Notes under the pieces: generated by a model
Database searches by the model: none
Seen by the model: only the letters and a program-made list of their open reading frames with translations
Told to the model about the DNA's origin: nothing
NCBI GenBank assembly: GCA_044507695.1
Contig: JBIQJD010000001.1
Coordinates: forward strand, 186,001-250,000
Source of the DNA: JBIQJD01 sp044507695
GTDB taxonomy: Bacteria > Bacteroidota > Ignavibacteria > Ignavibacteriales > Ignavibacteriaceae
DNA length: 64,000 bases
Direction of reading: 5' to 3'
Program-made: the position numbers and the translations under genes
Shown here: positions 35,553 through 45,255 of the stretch, in pieces
Numbering within the stretch: position 1 is the first letter of the stretch
Layout: the number at the start of each line of letters is the position of its first letter

Positions 35553-36854
35553 TTGAAAAAAATAAAAGGTTTAAGATGGTGGATTGTTTCACTCGTCGCT
35601 TTGGCAACCATCATCAACTATATAGACAGAAGTGCAATTGCAATAATGTGGCCATCCATACAGGAAGATGTTGGATTAACTAAGGAAGATTATGCTTTAA
35701 TAGGAATAATGTTCACGGTTGCATATGCAATAAGCCAGAGTCTTTCGGGAAAACTTTATGATAAAATCGGTACGAGGCTTGGATTTGTAATTTCAATTGT
35801 TGTATGGTCATTATCAGTTGCATTTCATTCCGCTGCAAGAAGTTTAATGAGTTTCAGTTTTTTCAGATTTATGCTTGGATTAGGTGAAGCAGGCAACTGG
35901 CCCGGTGCAACTAAATCAAACGCGGAATGGTTTCCAATTAAAGAAAGAGCTTTTGCTCAGGGAATTTTTAACAGTGGTGCATCAATTGGTGCAGTTATTT
36001 CAGCTCCTTTTATTGCGCTTCTTTATACCTGGTTTGGCTGGAAACTGACATTCATTATTCTTGGTGTATTGGGATTACTTTGGCTTATCCCATGGCTTAT
36101 AATTAACAAAGCTTTACCGGAATCTCACCCATGGCTTAGTGATGAAGAAAAAAAATATATTCTTGAAGGTCAAAAAGATAGAGTTGCAGGTGCAGAAACA
36201 GATGAACGCGCCCCCGGCTGGTTCGAAATTATGGGATATAAAAAGAGCTGGTCTGTTTTAGCTTCACGCTTTTTTCTTGATCCAATCTGGTGGCTTTTTG
36301 TTTTTTGGCTGCCAATTTACCTTGCTGATAAATTTGGTTTTGATATAAAACAGATTGGATTGTTTGCATGGGTTCCTTACGCAGGCGCTGCAGTTGGTGC
36401 TTTATTGGGTGGGTGGATTGCCGGAAAATTAATTAACAGAGGCTGGAGTATAAGTAAAGCAAGAAAATTCACCGTTACCCTGGGCGGTGTTATAATGCTT
36501 CCATCTTTATTGTTAACATCAGTGGCTGCTTCTCCGCTTAATGCAGTACTTCTCATTGCTTTAATTCTTCTTGGCTTCCAGATTTCGATCGGAAATATCC
36601 AAACAATTCCAAGTGATATTTTCACAGGTAAATCAGTTGGTTCACTTGCAGGTGCAGGCGGAACAACCGCAGCAATAGGCGTTGCAATTACAACATACCT
36701 GGTTCCGGAATTAACTGTTCATTCTTACACGCCGTTCTTTTTATTCGGCGCTATTCTGGTTCCACTTGGAGTTGCTTGTGTTTTTATTTTTGGCGGTGAT
36801 CTGGAAAGAATAAAAGTTAATTCAAAGGATAATAATAATCAGGCAGAGAGATAG
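35553..36854 (+). CDS. MFS hexuronate/unsaturated uronate transporter
   Basis: The 433-residue protein has about twelve membrane helices and the anion:cation symporter signatures NYIDRSAIAIMWPSI (loop before TM2), GLGEAGNWPGATK (TM4) and SLAGAGGTTAAIG. These are typical of ExuT-type hexuronate carriers. It probably brings monomeric uronates from the periplasm into the cytoplasm. It starts with TTG at 35553 after AGGAG, 13 bases behind kdgF. The precise substrate (DEH, ketouronate or glucuronate) is not determined by sequence. Confidence 0.88.
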   Translation: MKKIKGLRWWIVSLVALATIINYIDRSAIAIMWPSIQEDVGLTKEDYALIGIMFTVAYAISQSLSGKLYDKIGTRLGFVISIVVWSLSVAFHSAARSLMSFSFFRFMLGLGEAGNWPGATKSNAEWFPIKERAFAQGIFNSGASIGAVISAPFIALLYTWFGWKLTFIILGVLGLLWLIPWLIINKALPESHPWLSDEEKKYILEGQKDRVAGAETDERAPGWFEIMGYKKSWSVLASRFFLDPIWWLFVFWLPIYLADKFGFDIKQIGLFAWVPYAGAAVGALLGGWIAGKLINRGWSISKARKFTVTLGGVIMLPSLLLTSVAASPLNAVLLIALILLGFQISIGNIQTIPSDIFTGKSVGSLAGAGGTTAAIGVAITTYLVPELTVHSYTPFFLFGAILVPLGVACVFIFGGDLERIKVNSKDNNNQAER

Positions 36855-36973
36855 TTTTTTTCAAAAAGAGATTTCTATATTCTCTTTGCATCAAGCAGTT
36901 AGTGGGATGAAATAAATTCCGGTACTCAGAGGAGAATATATCTTTGGCCGGAACTTTGGATTAAATATATGAT

Positions 36974-39900
36974 ATGAAAAAGTTAACTCTTCTGATGTTA
37001 ATTTTCGTTTCAGAGATTTTATTCCCGCAGAATCTTCTTAATGAAAATCTTCTGAATAAATTATCATCTCAATTAATAAAAAAAGAAAAAGCAATTGGTT
37101 TAAAATTTCCTGAATATACTGAAAATGGTATATGGAAATTCAGGGATAAAGTTAATTGGCTTTCAGGTTTTCTTTCCGGTGAATTATGGTATATGTATGA
37201 TTTAACCGGGAAGAATGAGTTTAAAACTTCTGCTATAGCACTTGCTGATAATCTCATCCAATACTCCGGCATTGATTATACACATGATATGGGATTTATT
37301 TTTTTGCCCGGAGTTTATAAGACATACCTTCACACCGGAGATGGAAAATATTTAAACGCAGTTTCTGATGCAGCAAAAATGTTGGCAAACAGATTTAACA
37401 GCCGGGGTAATTTTATTCGTGCATGGGGATCATTAAAAGATACTACACAGGCTGGCTGGATAATAATCGATACAATGATGAATCTTGAACTTTTATTCAT
37501 CGCTGCACAGGAAACAGGTAATTGGGAACTTTATGATATTGCCTACAAACACGCACTAACAACGCTAAAGGAAATTGTGCGTGAGGATTTTTCAAGTTAT
37601 CACGTAGTTGAATTTAATCCCGCAGATGGAAATGTAATTGCAAAAAAAACTCACCAGGGCTATTCAGATAAATCAACATGGGCAAGAGGGCAGGCCTGGG
37701 GAATTTATGGATTCGCAATTGCATTTAAATACACTGGTGATGAAAAATTTTTACATGCTTCACGAAAAATGGCTGATTACTTCCTGCAGAATCTTTCTGT
37801 TGATTTTGTTCCTGCCTGGGATCTCGATCTGAAAAATAAAAATGTTTTAAAAGATGCTTCTGCCGCCGCTATTGCTGCATCCGGATTGTTTCTCCTTTCT
37901 GATGTATCAAAAACTAAAATTGAGTATGAAAAATATCTTCATGCTGCAATTAATATTTCTGAATCATTAATAAAAAAATATCTCTTCACAAACAGCACGC
38001 GCCGGGATGAAGAAGGAATTTTGCTGCATACAATTTATCATTATCATAAAAAATGGGGAGTTGATGAATCATTTCCAGCCGGTGATTATTACATGATGGA
38101 GACAATTGTAAAATATAATCATTTTATGAATGAATATTTTTTCATTAAAGATTCAGATAAACGGCAAAAATATCTTTTAAATGGAAACTGGTTTTATCTT
38201 GAAGATAATCTTAAAGACATATCTAATTTGCACATTTCAAATAAAGAGTGGGAAAAAATTTATCTTCCGCATACATGGAATAAGTTTGATGCTGTTGATA
38301 ATGTTCCCGGTTACAGGAGAGATGCAAGCTGGTACCAGAAAAAAATATTTATTCCTGATTTATTAAATAAAAATTTTATTCTTCATTTTGAAGGCGCAAA
38401 CATTGTTTCGGAGGTTTATGTTAATGGCAAAAAAGCAGGAAGGCATGTTGGCGGTTACGTTGGCTTTGATGTTGATATAACTCCATTTATAAAGCCTCAG
38501 CAGGAAAATATAATTCATGTTCGGGTTGATAATTCAATCAACCGTGAAATTATTCCTTCACAAAAATCAGATTTTTTTATTTACGGCGGAATTAATCGTG
38601 ATGTATGGCTGAAAGTTTTACCTGAATCGTATATATCAGATGTTAAAATCTCAACACCTGTTGTAAATGCTGAATCAGCTTCTACAAATATTAAAATTAA
38701 TATTCATACAGGCGAAGAAGAAGATTATACTTTTTTTATTCAACTGCTGGATCAATCCGGAAAGAAAATTATTTCTGATTCCATTCAAAAAAAATTTAGT
38801 GAAGGCAATCATATAGTTGAACTTGATTTGCCTGAACTGCAAAATCCCAATCTTTGGTCACCGGAAAATCCTTATCTCTATACTATTAACATTCAATTAA
38901 AATTAAATAAAAAAATAATTGATGAAGTTTCGGAAAGAACAGGTTACAGATGGTTTGAGTTTAGAGATGATCATTCGTTTTATTTAAATGGTAAAAGACT
39001 TTTATTACGCGGCACTCACTGGCATGAGGATTACGCAGGAATCGGCAATGCAATTCCTGATTCTCTTAAAGAAAAAGATTTTAAAATGATTAAGGAAGTT
39101 GGAGCCAATTTTATAAGACTTGCTCATTATCCTCAGGATCCTAAAGTATATGAATTGTGTGATGAACTCGGAATACTTGTGTGGGATGAGCTTCCGTGGT
39201 GCAGGGGCGGAGTTGGTGATGAACAATGGAAATCAAATACAAAAAGATTGTTAAGTGAAATGATCGATCAGAATTTTAATCATCCCTCGATTATTATCTG
39301 GTCTCTTGGTAATGAAATTTACTGGCTTCCTGATTTTCCCGGTGGAGATAATAACGATTCTTTACAATCATTTCTTAAAGAGCTAAACAATTTAGCACAT
39401 CAAAAAGATCCCGGCAGATTAACTGCACTTAGAAAATATTACGAAGGTTCTGATATAGTTGATGTTTTTTCACCTTCAATCTGGGCAGGATGGTATAATG
39501 GAGTTTATAAATATTACAGCACAGCAGTTGAAGATGCGCAAAAAAAATATCCGGCACTTCTTCATATGGAGTATGGCGGCTCAAGCCATGTTGGCAGGCA
39601 TACAGAGGAACCAATAAATGGTGATGGGATTTTGGATCCGGACGAATGGGAAGAAAGAATAAACCAGATAAAAGTTAAGAATATTGCATCAATGGGTGAT
39701 TGGAGTGAAAATTATATCGTTGATCTTTTTGATTGGTATCTTCAATACTCAGAACATGCAAAAAATTTTACAGGCAATGCTCAATGGGCGTTTAAAGATT
39801 TTGGAACTCCGCTTCGTCCCGGAAATCCGATTCCTTACATGAATCAAAAAGGATTGGTTGATAGGGCAGGCAATCCAAAAGACGCATTCTATGTTTTTAA

Positions 39901-40504
39901 AAGTTATTGGAACGATGAAGATAAATTTTGTTATATCGAATCACATTCATGGACAGTTAGAAACGGGCCTGAAAATAAATCACGGGAAGTTACTGTATTT
40001 AGTAATTGTGAAGAAGTTGAATTGTTTATTAATGAAGTAAGTGCCGGTAGAAAGAAAAAAGACAAAACAAAATTTCCTGCGTCCGGATTAAGCTGGCAAA
40101 TATTTTTTGGTGAAGGAAATAATAAACTAAAAGCAATTGGATATGAAGATAACTCTGCAACCGCAACTGATAGTATTACGGTAAATTATTCATATACAAA
40201 AGCAGGTACTCCGGATCATATTAAAATTACATCAGAAAGGCTTCGTAATGGCAATTACCTCATCACCGCAATAGTAGAAGATGAAGATGGTAATAAGTGC
40301 ATTGATTATAAAGAGAGATTATACTTTACACTGAGTGGTCCCGGTTACTTTATAGAAAATATGGGAACCCCCGCAGGCAGTTCAATTATTGAAGCAGCAA
40401 ATGGCAAAGCACAGATTGAATTTAAACGGATCGGATTTGATGAATCAGTAATTGAAGTGCGCAATCAGGATTTTAAAGGCGATTATTTAAGAATTAGTGA
40501 TTAA
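36974..40504 (+). CDS. GH88-GH2 fusion: unsaturated glucuronyl hydrolase plus beta-glycosidase
   Basis: The 1176-residue protein has a signal peptide and an alpha/alpha-barrel GH88 domain (about 22-400) with Asp105 in THDMGF and Asp166 in IIIDTMMN, 61 apart as in Bacillus UGL, plus DKSTWARGQAWG. A GH2 enzyme follows (about 410-1000): sandwich, immunoglobulin-like domain, and TIM barrel with acid/base Glu781 in WSLGNE and nucleophile Glu866 in LHMEYGG. The C-terminus (about 1000-1176) resembles DUF4982 plus an Ig-like module. GH88 removes unsaturated glucuronate left by lyases; GH2 could then remove the next sugar, perhaps glucuronate or galactose. No T9SS tail, so probably periplasmic. Such a head-to-tail fusion is unusual. 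Confidence 0.88.
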   Translation: MKKLTLLMLIFVSEILFPQNLLNENLLNKLSSQLIKKEKAIGLKFPEYTENGIWKFRDKVNWLSGFLSGELWYMYDLTGKNEFKTSAIALADNLIQYSGIDYTHDMGFIFLPGVYKTYLHTGDGKYLNAVSDAAKMLANRFNSRGNFIRAWGSLKDTTQAGWIIIDTMMNLELLFIAAQETGNWELYDIAYKHALTTLKEIVREDFSSYHVVEFNPADGNVIAKKTHQGYSDKSTWARGQAWGIYGFAIAFKYTGDEKFLHASRKMADYFLQNLSVDFVPAWDLDLKNKNVLKDASAAAIAASGLFLLSDVSKTKIEYEKYLHAAINISESLIKKYLFTNSTRRDEEGILLHTIYHYHKKWGVDESFPAGDYYMMETIVKYNHFMNEYFFIKDSDKRQKYLLNGNWFYLEDNLKDISNLHISNKEWEKIYLPHTWNKFDAVDNVPGYRRDASWYQKKIFIPDLLNKNFILHFEGANIVSEVYVNGKKAGRHVGGYVGFDVDITPFIKPQQENIIHVRVDNSINREIIPSQKSDFFIYGGINRDVWLKVLPESYISDVKISTPVVNAESASTNIKINIHTGEEEDYTFFIQLLDQSGKKIISDSIQKKFSEGNHIVELDLPELQNPNLWSPENPYLYTINIQLKLNKKIIDEVSERTGYRWFEFRDDHSFYLNGKRLLLRGTHWHEDYAGIGNAIPDSLKEKDFKMIKEVGANFIRLAHYPQDPKVYELCDELGILVWDELPWCRGGVGDEQWKSNTKRLLSEMIDQNFNHPSIIIWSLGNEIYWLPDFPGGDNNDSLQSFLKELNNLAHQKDPGRLTALRKYYEGSDIVDVFSPSIWAGWYNGVYKYYSTAVEDAQKKYPALLHMEYGGSSHVGRHTEEPINGDGILDPDEWEERINQIKVKNIASMGDWSENYIVDLFDWYLQYSEHAKNFTGNAQWAFKDFGTPLRPGNPIPYMNQKGLVDRAGNPKDAFYVFKSYWNDEDKFCYIESHSWTVRNGPENKSREVTVFSNCEEVELFINEVSAGRKKKDKTKFPASGLSWQIFFGEGNNKLKAIGYEDNSATATDSITVNYSYTKAGTPDHIKITSERLRNGNYLITAIVEDEDGNKCIDYKERLYFTLSGPGYFIENMGTPAGSSIIEAANGKAQIEFKRIGFDESVIEVRNQDFKGDYLRISD

Positions 40505-40517
40505 TTAAGAATTTATC

Positions 40518-41735
40518 ATGATAAAAAAAATTACAGCTCTGTTCATTTTATTTTTTATCCCAGCACAAGCGTTCCAGTTTCAGTTTCAGGAATCTCCCGG
40601 AAAAAAATTAAATCTATTTCTGCTTGATGAAAAAATAATTTCAGCTAATAAAACAAAATTAAAAAACGGCGATAAGTTTTTATCATTCTCATATAATAAG
40701 CTTTTATCAATGGCAGAAGCTGCACTGAGCATGGGACCATATTCTGTTACATATAAAAAAAGGATTCCACCAAGCGGGGATAGACATGATTACCTGAGCT
40801 ACGGACCATACTGGTGGCCTGATTCATCAAAACCGGATGGATTACCTTACAAAAAATATGATGGCTTAGTGAACCCGGAAATTTATGATGATACAGATAA
40901 ACGCTCTTATGTTGAAATGTGTGAAGCGGTTTATCTGCTCAGCATTGCATATTATTTCTCTGATGAAGAAAAGTTTGCCGGGCATGCTGCTTTGCTTTTG
41001 AGGGTCTGGTTTCTTGATGATGAAACAAAAATGAATCCCAACTTTAATTATGGACAAGCGATTCCCGGAATATCTGAAGGAAGACCGGTTGGATTAATTG
41101 AAGCAAGGCACTTTACTCAAATAATAGAATCAATTGGATTCATACAGAACTCAAAGCATTGGAGTAAATCTGATGATGAAGAATTGAGAAAATGGTTTGA
41201 AGAATATTTTACATGGCTTACAGAAAACGTACTTGGAAAGAAAGAGGCCCATGCATCCAATAATCATGGTACATGGTATGATGTTCAGGCAGGAACAATT
41301 GCATTATATCTTGGGAAGGAAGACTTTGCTAAAGAATTATTTGAGAAAGCAAAATCAAAGAGGATCGATGCTCAAATAAAATCAGATGGAGCCCAGCCTG
41401 AAGAACTTGCCCGAACCCGTGCACTTAGTTATTCAGCGTTTAATCTGCAGGCTTTGTTTTCACTTGCAAAAATTGCAGAAAAGGTAAACGTTGATTTATG
41501 GAATTATCAATCGCCAAACGGCGGATCAATTCTTAAAGCATTTAATTTTATCCTTCCATATGCACTAGGAGAAAAGGAATTTCCTTATCAGCAAATTACA
41601 TCGTTTGAAGAAAAAGATTTTTACCCTTTGCTGTTGGCATATAATTCAAAAACAAATTCAATGGATGGAGAAATTTTGAATGAGCAAAAGTTAAAATTTA
41701 AATCAAGTTTGTATAATCTTCTTTTTTATAAATGA
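40518..41735 (+). CDS. Alginate_lyase-fold protein (PL5/PL38-type uronan lyase)
   Basis: This 405-residue exported protein (signal peptide ending near PAQAF) has the alginate-lyase alpha/alpha fold motifs SYGPYWWPDSS, VGLIEARH and NNHGTWYD. The Asn-His pair is the usual neutraliser/base centre, as in PL5 and PL38. PL38 members include glucuronan lyases and PL5 members act on mannuronan. Which applies here cannot be decided by eye. With the adjacent GH88-GH2 fusion, glucuronan-like polymers are attractive. No T9SS tail is present, so a periplasmic location is likely. Confidence 0.8.
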   Translation: MIKKITALFILFFIPAQAFQFQFQESPGKKLNLFLLDEKIISANKTKLKNGDKFLSFSYNKLLSMAEAALSMGPYSVTYKKRIPPSGDRHDYLSYGPYWWPDSSKPDGLPYKKYDGLVNPEIYDDTDKRSYVEMCEAVYLLSIAYYFSDEEKFAGHAALLLRVWFLDDETKMNPNFNYGQAIPGISEGRPVGLIEARHFTQIIESIGFIQNSKHWSKSDDEELRKWFEEYFTWLTENVLGKKEAHASNNHGTWYDVQAGTIALYLGKEDFAKELFEKAKSKRIDAQIKSDGAQPEELARTRALSYSAFNLQALFSLAKIAEKVNVDLWNYQSPNGGSILKAFNFILPYALGEKEFPYQQITSFEEKDFYPLLLAYNSKTNSMDGEILNEQKLKFKSSLYNLLFYK

Positions 41736-41746
41736 AATGAAATATC

Positions 41747-43123
41747 ATGAAAACTAAATTTTTACTCTTATTAATTTTCCTGGCGGCTTCTCAAATCCTT
41801 GCAAAGGAATTTATAACTTCATCAGCGTTAGAAATTAAGCAAGCTCTTAAATCAGTTCAGCCCGGTGATACGATAATTATGTTAAACGGGCAGTGGGTTG
41901 ATCAGGAGATTAAATTCACGGCTAACGGTACTGCTGAAAAACCAATCCTGCTTCGTGCTGAAACTCCGGGTAAAGTAATTCTTTCCGGTTCATCAACTCT
42001 GCATATTGCCGGTGATTATCTTATTGTGGATGGCTTGCACTTTAAGGATGGAGCGATTGATAAAGGTGCGGTTATTGAATTCAGAGATGGGACAAAAAAA
42101 TTGAGTAATCATTCACGTTTAACAAACACTGTAATTGAAAATTATAACCCTGCGGATAAAGATTTGGATTATAAATGGGTTTCGCTCTACGGTACACATA
42201 ATAGAGTTGATCATTGCAGGTTTGAAAATAAAGTACACTCAGGCTGCCTTCTTGTAGTCTGGCTGGATGAAACGCCTGATTATCATTTAATTGATTCAAA
42301 TTATTTCGATTATCGTCCTCCGCTTGGATATAACGGTGCAGAAATAATAAGGATAGGCACAAGTCATTGGTCAATGCATAATTCATTTACAACGGTAGAG
42401 AATAATTATTTTGAAAGATGCAACGGTGAACGGGAAATTATTTCAAATAAATCGTGCGGCAATATTTACAGAGGCAATACATTTGTTGAGTGCGAAGGCA
42501 CATTAACATTACGGCACGGAAACAATACTCTTGTAGAAAATAATTTCTTCTTTGGCAACAACAAACCATCAACCGGAGGCGTTAGAATAATTGCAGAAGA
42601 CCAGGTGGTTATCAATAATTACTTTTCTGATCTTGCCGGAGATGATGCATGGGCTGCGCTTCCAATGATGAACGGCGTTCCAAATTCTCCTCTAAACAGG
42701 TACTTCCAGATAAACAATGCACTTGTTGCCGGAAATATTTTTATCAATAATAAATATAATATGATAATAGGTGTTGGAGCGGATGATGAATTATCTCTTC
42801 CGCCAAAGAATTCAAATATTTTGAATAATATTTTTTATAAGAGTTCAAATCCATTTGTAATAAAAATTTCTGAACCACAAAACTTTACATGGGAAGGGAA
42901 TATTTTTTATGGATCAGAAACCGGGATTGGCCTGCCGCAGAGTGAAGATCCAAAATTAAAAAAAGATGATTCCGGTATCTACAGAATAACATATGATTTT
43001 CTAACCAGCTTCAACCCTGCAGATATGCCTTTAAATCCGTTTACAAACAAAGAAATAATATTGTGGAACCGGAACAATCCAATATCTAAAAAAGATACAG
43101 GTCCGTTATGGGAAAAAGATTAA
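41747..43123 (+). CDS. PL6 family lyase, single-domain, no sorting domain
   Basis: The 458-residue protein has a signal peptide (about 1-20) and a single PL6 beta-helix. Catalytic Lys235 in IISNKS and Arg256 in LRHGN keep the 21-residue spacing. It is very similar to the first half of the 904-residue lyase at 20332-23046 (shared DYKWVSLYGT, RVDHC, TGGVRII), so the two are paralogues, but it lacks the second helix and the T9SS tail. It is therefore predicted to be periplasmic and to act on imported oligomers. It overlaps the next PL6 gene by 16 bases. Confidence 0.87.
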   Translation: MKTKFLLLLIFLAASQILAKEFITSSALEIKQALKSVQPGDTIIMLNGQWVDQEIKFTANGTAEKPILLRAETPGKVILSGSSTLHIAGDYLIVDGLHFKDGAIDKGAVIEFRDGTKKLSNHSRLTNTVIENYNPADKDLDYKWVSLYGTHNRVDHCRFENKVHSGCLLVVWLDETPDYHLIDSNYFDYRPPLGYNGAEIIRIGTSHWSMHNSFTTVENNYFERCNGEREIISNKSCGNIYRGNTFVECEGTLTLRHGNNTLVENNFFFGNNKPSTGGVRIIAEDQVVINNYFSDLAGDDAWAALPMMNGVPNSPLNRYFQINNALVAGNIFINNKYNMIIGVGADDELSLPPKNSNILNNIFYKSSNPFVIKISEPQNFTWEGNIFYGSETGIGLPQSEDPKLKKDDSGIYRITYDFLTSFNPADMPLNPFTNKEIILWNRNNPISKKDTGPLWEKD

Positions 43124-45171
43124 TTCTATTTTTTTTACTCATTTTTTCTTGCATCTATTCTGATTCTGAAAGCAATGCACAAACCGGAAGCAAAAAAATT
43201 GTATCAACAGTTTCAGCATTGAAAACAGCGGTCCAAAACGCTGTTCCCGGAGATACTATTGAAGTTGCAGACGGCACATACAATTTTAACGGTAATTTAA
43301 GTTTAACAAAAAGCGGAACAGAAGATTATCCAATTATTATCCGTGCACTTAACAGGGGAAAAGCCGAACTAACATCAAAATCATATTTTACCTGTAAACG
43401 GATTTCTCACGTAATCATTGAGGGATTTTTATTCACAAGTACAGATGTTACGGCGGTTAAAACAGAAAGCTGCAGCAATATCAGGATAACGAGAAATATA
43501 TTCAGATTAAAAGAAACAAGTTCTTTAAAATGGATTGTTATTGGCGGTACTTACAATTTAACTGAACCCGAAAGTTTTAACAACAGAATTGATCATAATA
43601 TATTTGAAGAAAAACATAAGCCCGGCAATTTTATAACAATTGATGGCTCACCTGAACCTAATGCAAAATCATCACAGTTTGATCGGATTGATCATAATTA
43701 TTTTAAGAACATCGGTCCCCGTGTTGAAAATGAAATGGAAGCTGTAAGAATTGGATGGAGCGAGATGTCTCTTTCAAGCGGCTACACAATTGTGGAACAT
43801 AATTTATTTGAGAATTGCGATGGCGATCCCGAAATCATTTCCGTAAAGACCTGTGATAATATTATCCGCAACAATACATTCATTTCATGCCAGGGTTCTC
43901 TTGTACTGCGCCATGGAAACCGAAATGTTGTTGAAGGAAATTTTTTTATTGGAAATAAAAAAAACGGCACAGGCGGAGTTAGATTTTATGGTGATGATCA
44001 TAAAATATTCAATAATTATTTTGAAGGATTAACAGGCACAACATGGGATGCCGCAATTACTGTAACAAATGGTGATGCTGATTATCCAAGCTCAAATTTG
44101 TCAAAACATTTTCGTCCGAGACGCACAGTGATTGCGTTCAATACAATGATTAACAATGATCACAATATTGAAATAGGTTATACAAATAACGGCAGTTACA
44201 ATAAAGTTCCGGCAGATATAACTTTTGCAAATAATATTGTTCAGGGAAATAAAAATGAGCTTGTAAAAATCACCGGAGTTCCGCAAAATATTTCATGGCA
44301 GGGAAATATCTTTTTTCCGTATGAGGCAGCAGTTACCGGTATTAATGCATCAATCGACGAGATTAAAATTGTTGATCCAAAATTAAATTTGCTCAATGGA
44401 TACTTTAGGTTATCAGAAAATAGTCCCGCAGTAAATTCCGCATCAGGTAATTTTGATTTTGTTCTTAATGATATAGATGGAGAAAAGAGAGATGAATCAA
44501 AAGATATCGGTGCAGATGAATTTTCAACCGGAATTCCATTCTACGCTCCGTTAACTCCGAATGATGTTGGTCCGGATGCAGGCGATAGAGTTGTACCGGT
44601 TGAACTAATTTCATTTAATTCATCTTTAATGAATAATACCGTGCATTTTAATTGGCAGACAGCATCTGAGATAAATAATCATGGCTTTATACTTGAAAGG
44701 AAAAATATCACAGAAAATGGAGCTTATGAAAAAATTCATTTCATTCCTGGAAAAGGAACAACTACTTTTGCAGCGAGTTATGAATGTACGGATATTTTAA
44801 ATCTTCCGGGTAAATATCACTACAGATTACAGCAAATTGATTTTGATGGTTCGTCCAAATTTATCGCTGAATCTGTAATTAATTATTCTGAAGAATTGAA
44901 ATACAATTTGTATCAGAACTATCCAAATCCTTTTAATCCTGTTACTCTCATTAAATATTCTCTGCCCGTTAATTCTTTCGTTTCACTTAAAATATTTGAT
45001 GCTCTCGGCAACAAAATTGCTGATTTGATTAACACAGAACAGCCTGCTGGTGAGCATGAATTCAGGTTTGATGCATCAGCGATCAATCAGGGGCTTTCCA
45101 GCGGAGTCTATCTTTACAAATTAACAGCAGGTGATTACTCAGCGTATAAAAAACTTCTTTTACTTAAATAG
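43108..45171 (+). CDS. PL6 family lyase with FN3-like segment and T9SS sorting domain
   Basis: In 687 residues there is a signal peptide, a PL6 beta-helix (about 28-480) with Lys247 in IISVKT and Arg268 in LRHGN, an FN3-like segment (about 495-595; VELISFNSSLMNN) and a T9SS domain (QNYPNPFNPVTLI). It is a more distant PL6 paralogue than the other two, and the catalytic Asn of NKS is Val here, which may reflect a different substrate preference. Surface location is expected. The gene ends the uronate locus; the following gap shows no strong hairpin. Confidence 0.86.
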   Translation: MGKRLILFFLLIFSCIYSDSESNAQTGSKKIVSTVSALKTAVQNAVPGDTIEVADGTYNFNGNLSLTKSGTEDYPIIIRALNRGKAELTSKSYFTCKRISHVIIEGFLFTSTDVTAVKTESCSNIRITRNIFRLKETSSLKWIVIGGTYNLTEPESFNNRIDHNIFEEKHKPGNFITIDGSPEPNAKSSQFDRIDHNYFKNIGPRVENEMEAVRIGWSEMSLSSGYTIVEHNLFENCDGDPEIISVKTCDNIIRNNTFISCQGSLVLRHGNRNVVEGNFFIGNKKNGTGGVRFYGDDHKIFNNYFEGLTGTTWDAAITVTNGDADYPSSNLSKHFRPRRTVIAFNTMINNDHNIEIGYTNNGSYNKVPADITFANNIVQGNKNELVKITGVPQNISWQGNIFFPYEAAVTGINASIDEIKIVDPKLNLLNGYFRLSENSPAVNSASGNFDFVLNDIDGEKRDESKDIGADEFSTGIPFYAPLTPNDVGPDAGDRVVPVELISFNSSLMNNTVHFNWQTASEINNHGFILERKNITENGAYEKIHFIPGKGTTTFAASYECTDILNLPGKYHYRLQQIDFDGSSKFIAESVINYSEELKYNLYQNYPNPFNPVTLIKYSLPVNSFVSLKIFDALGNKIADLINTEQPAGEHEFRFDASAINQGLSSGVYLYKLTAGDYSAYKKLLLLK

Positions 45172-45255
45172 TAATTTACATTTCTGAAATTGTTTTGCAT
45201 CAAAAAATCAGGAATGCTTTTCTGCTATTTTAAATTCTAAAAAAAGGAGGAAAAA

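Noticed and set aside
36865..36953. Possible hairpins between the MFS gene and the GH88-GH2 gene (AAAGAGA/TCTCTTT and TTCCGG/CCGGAA)
   Set aside because: The stems are only 6-7 bp, one has a 25-base loop, and neither is followed by a T-tract, so no terminator is claimed.
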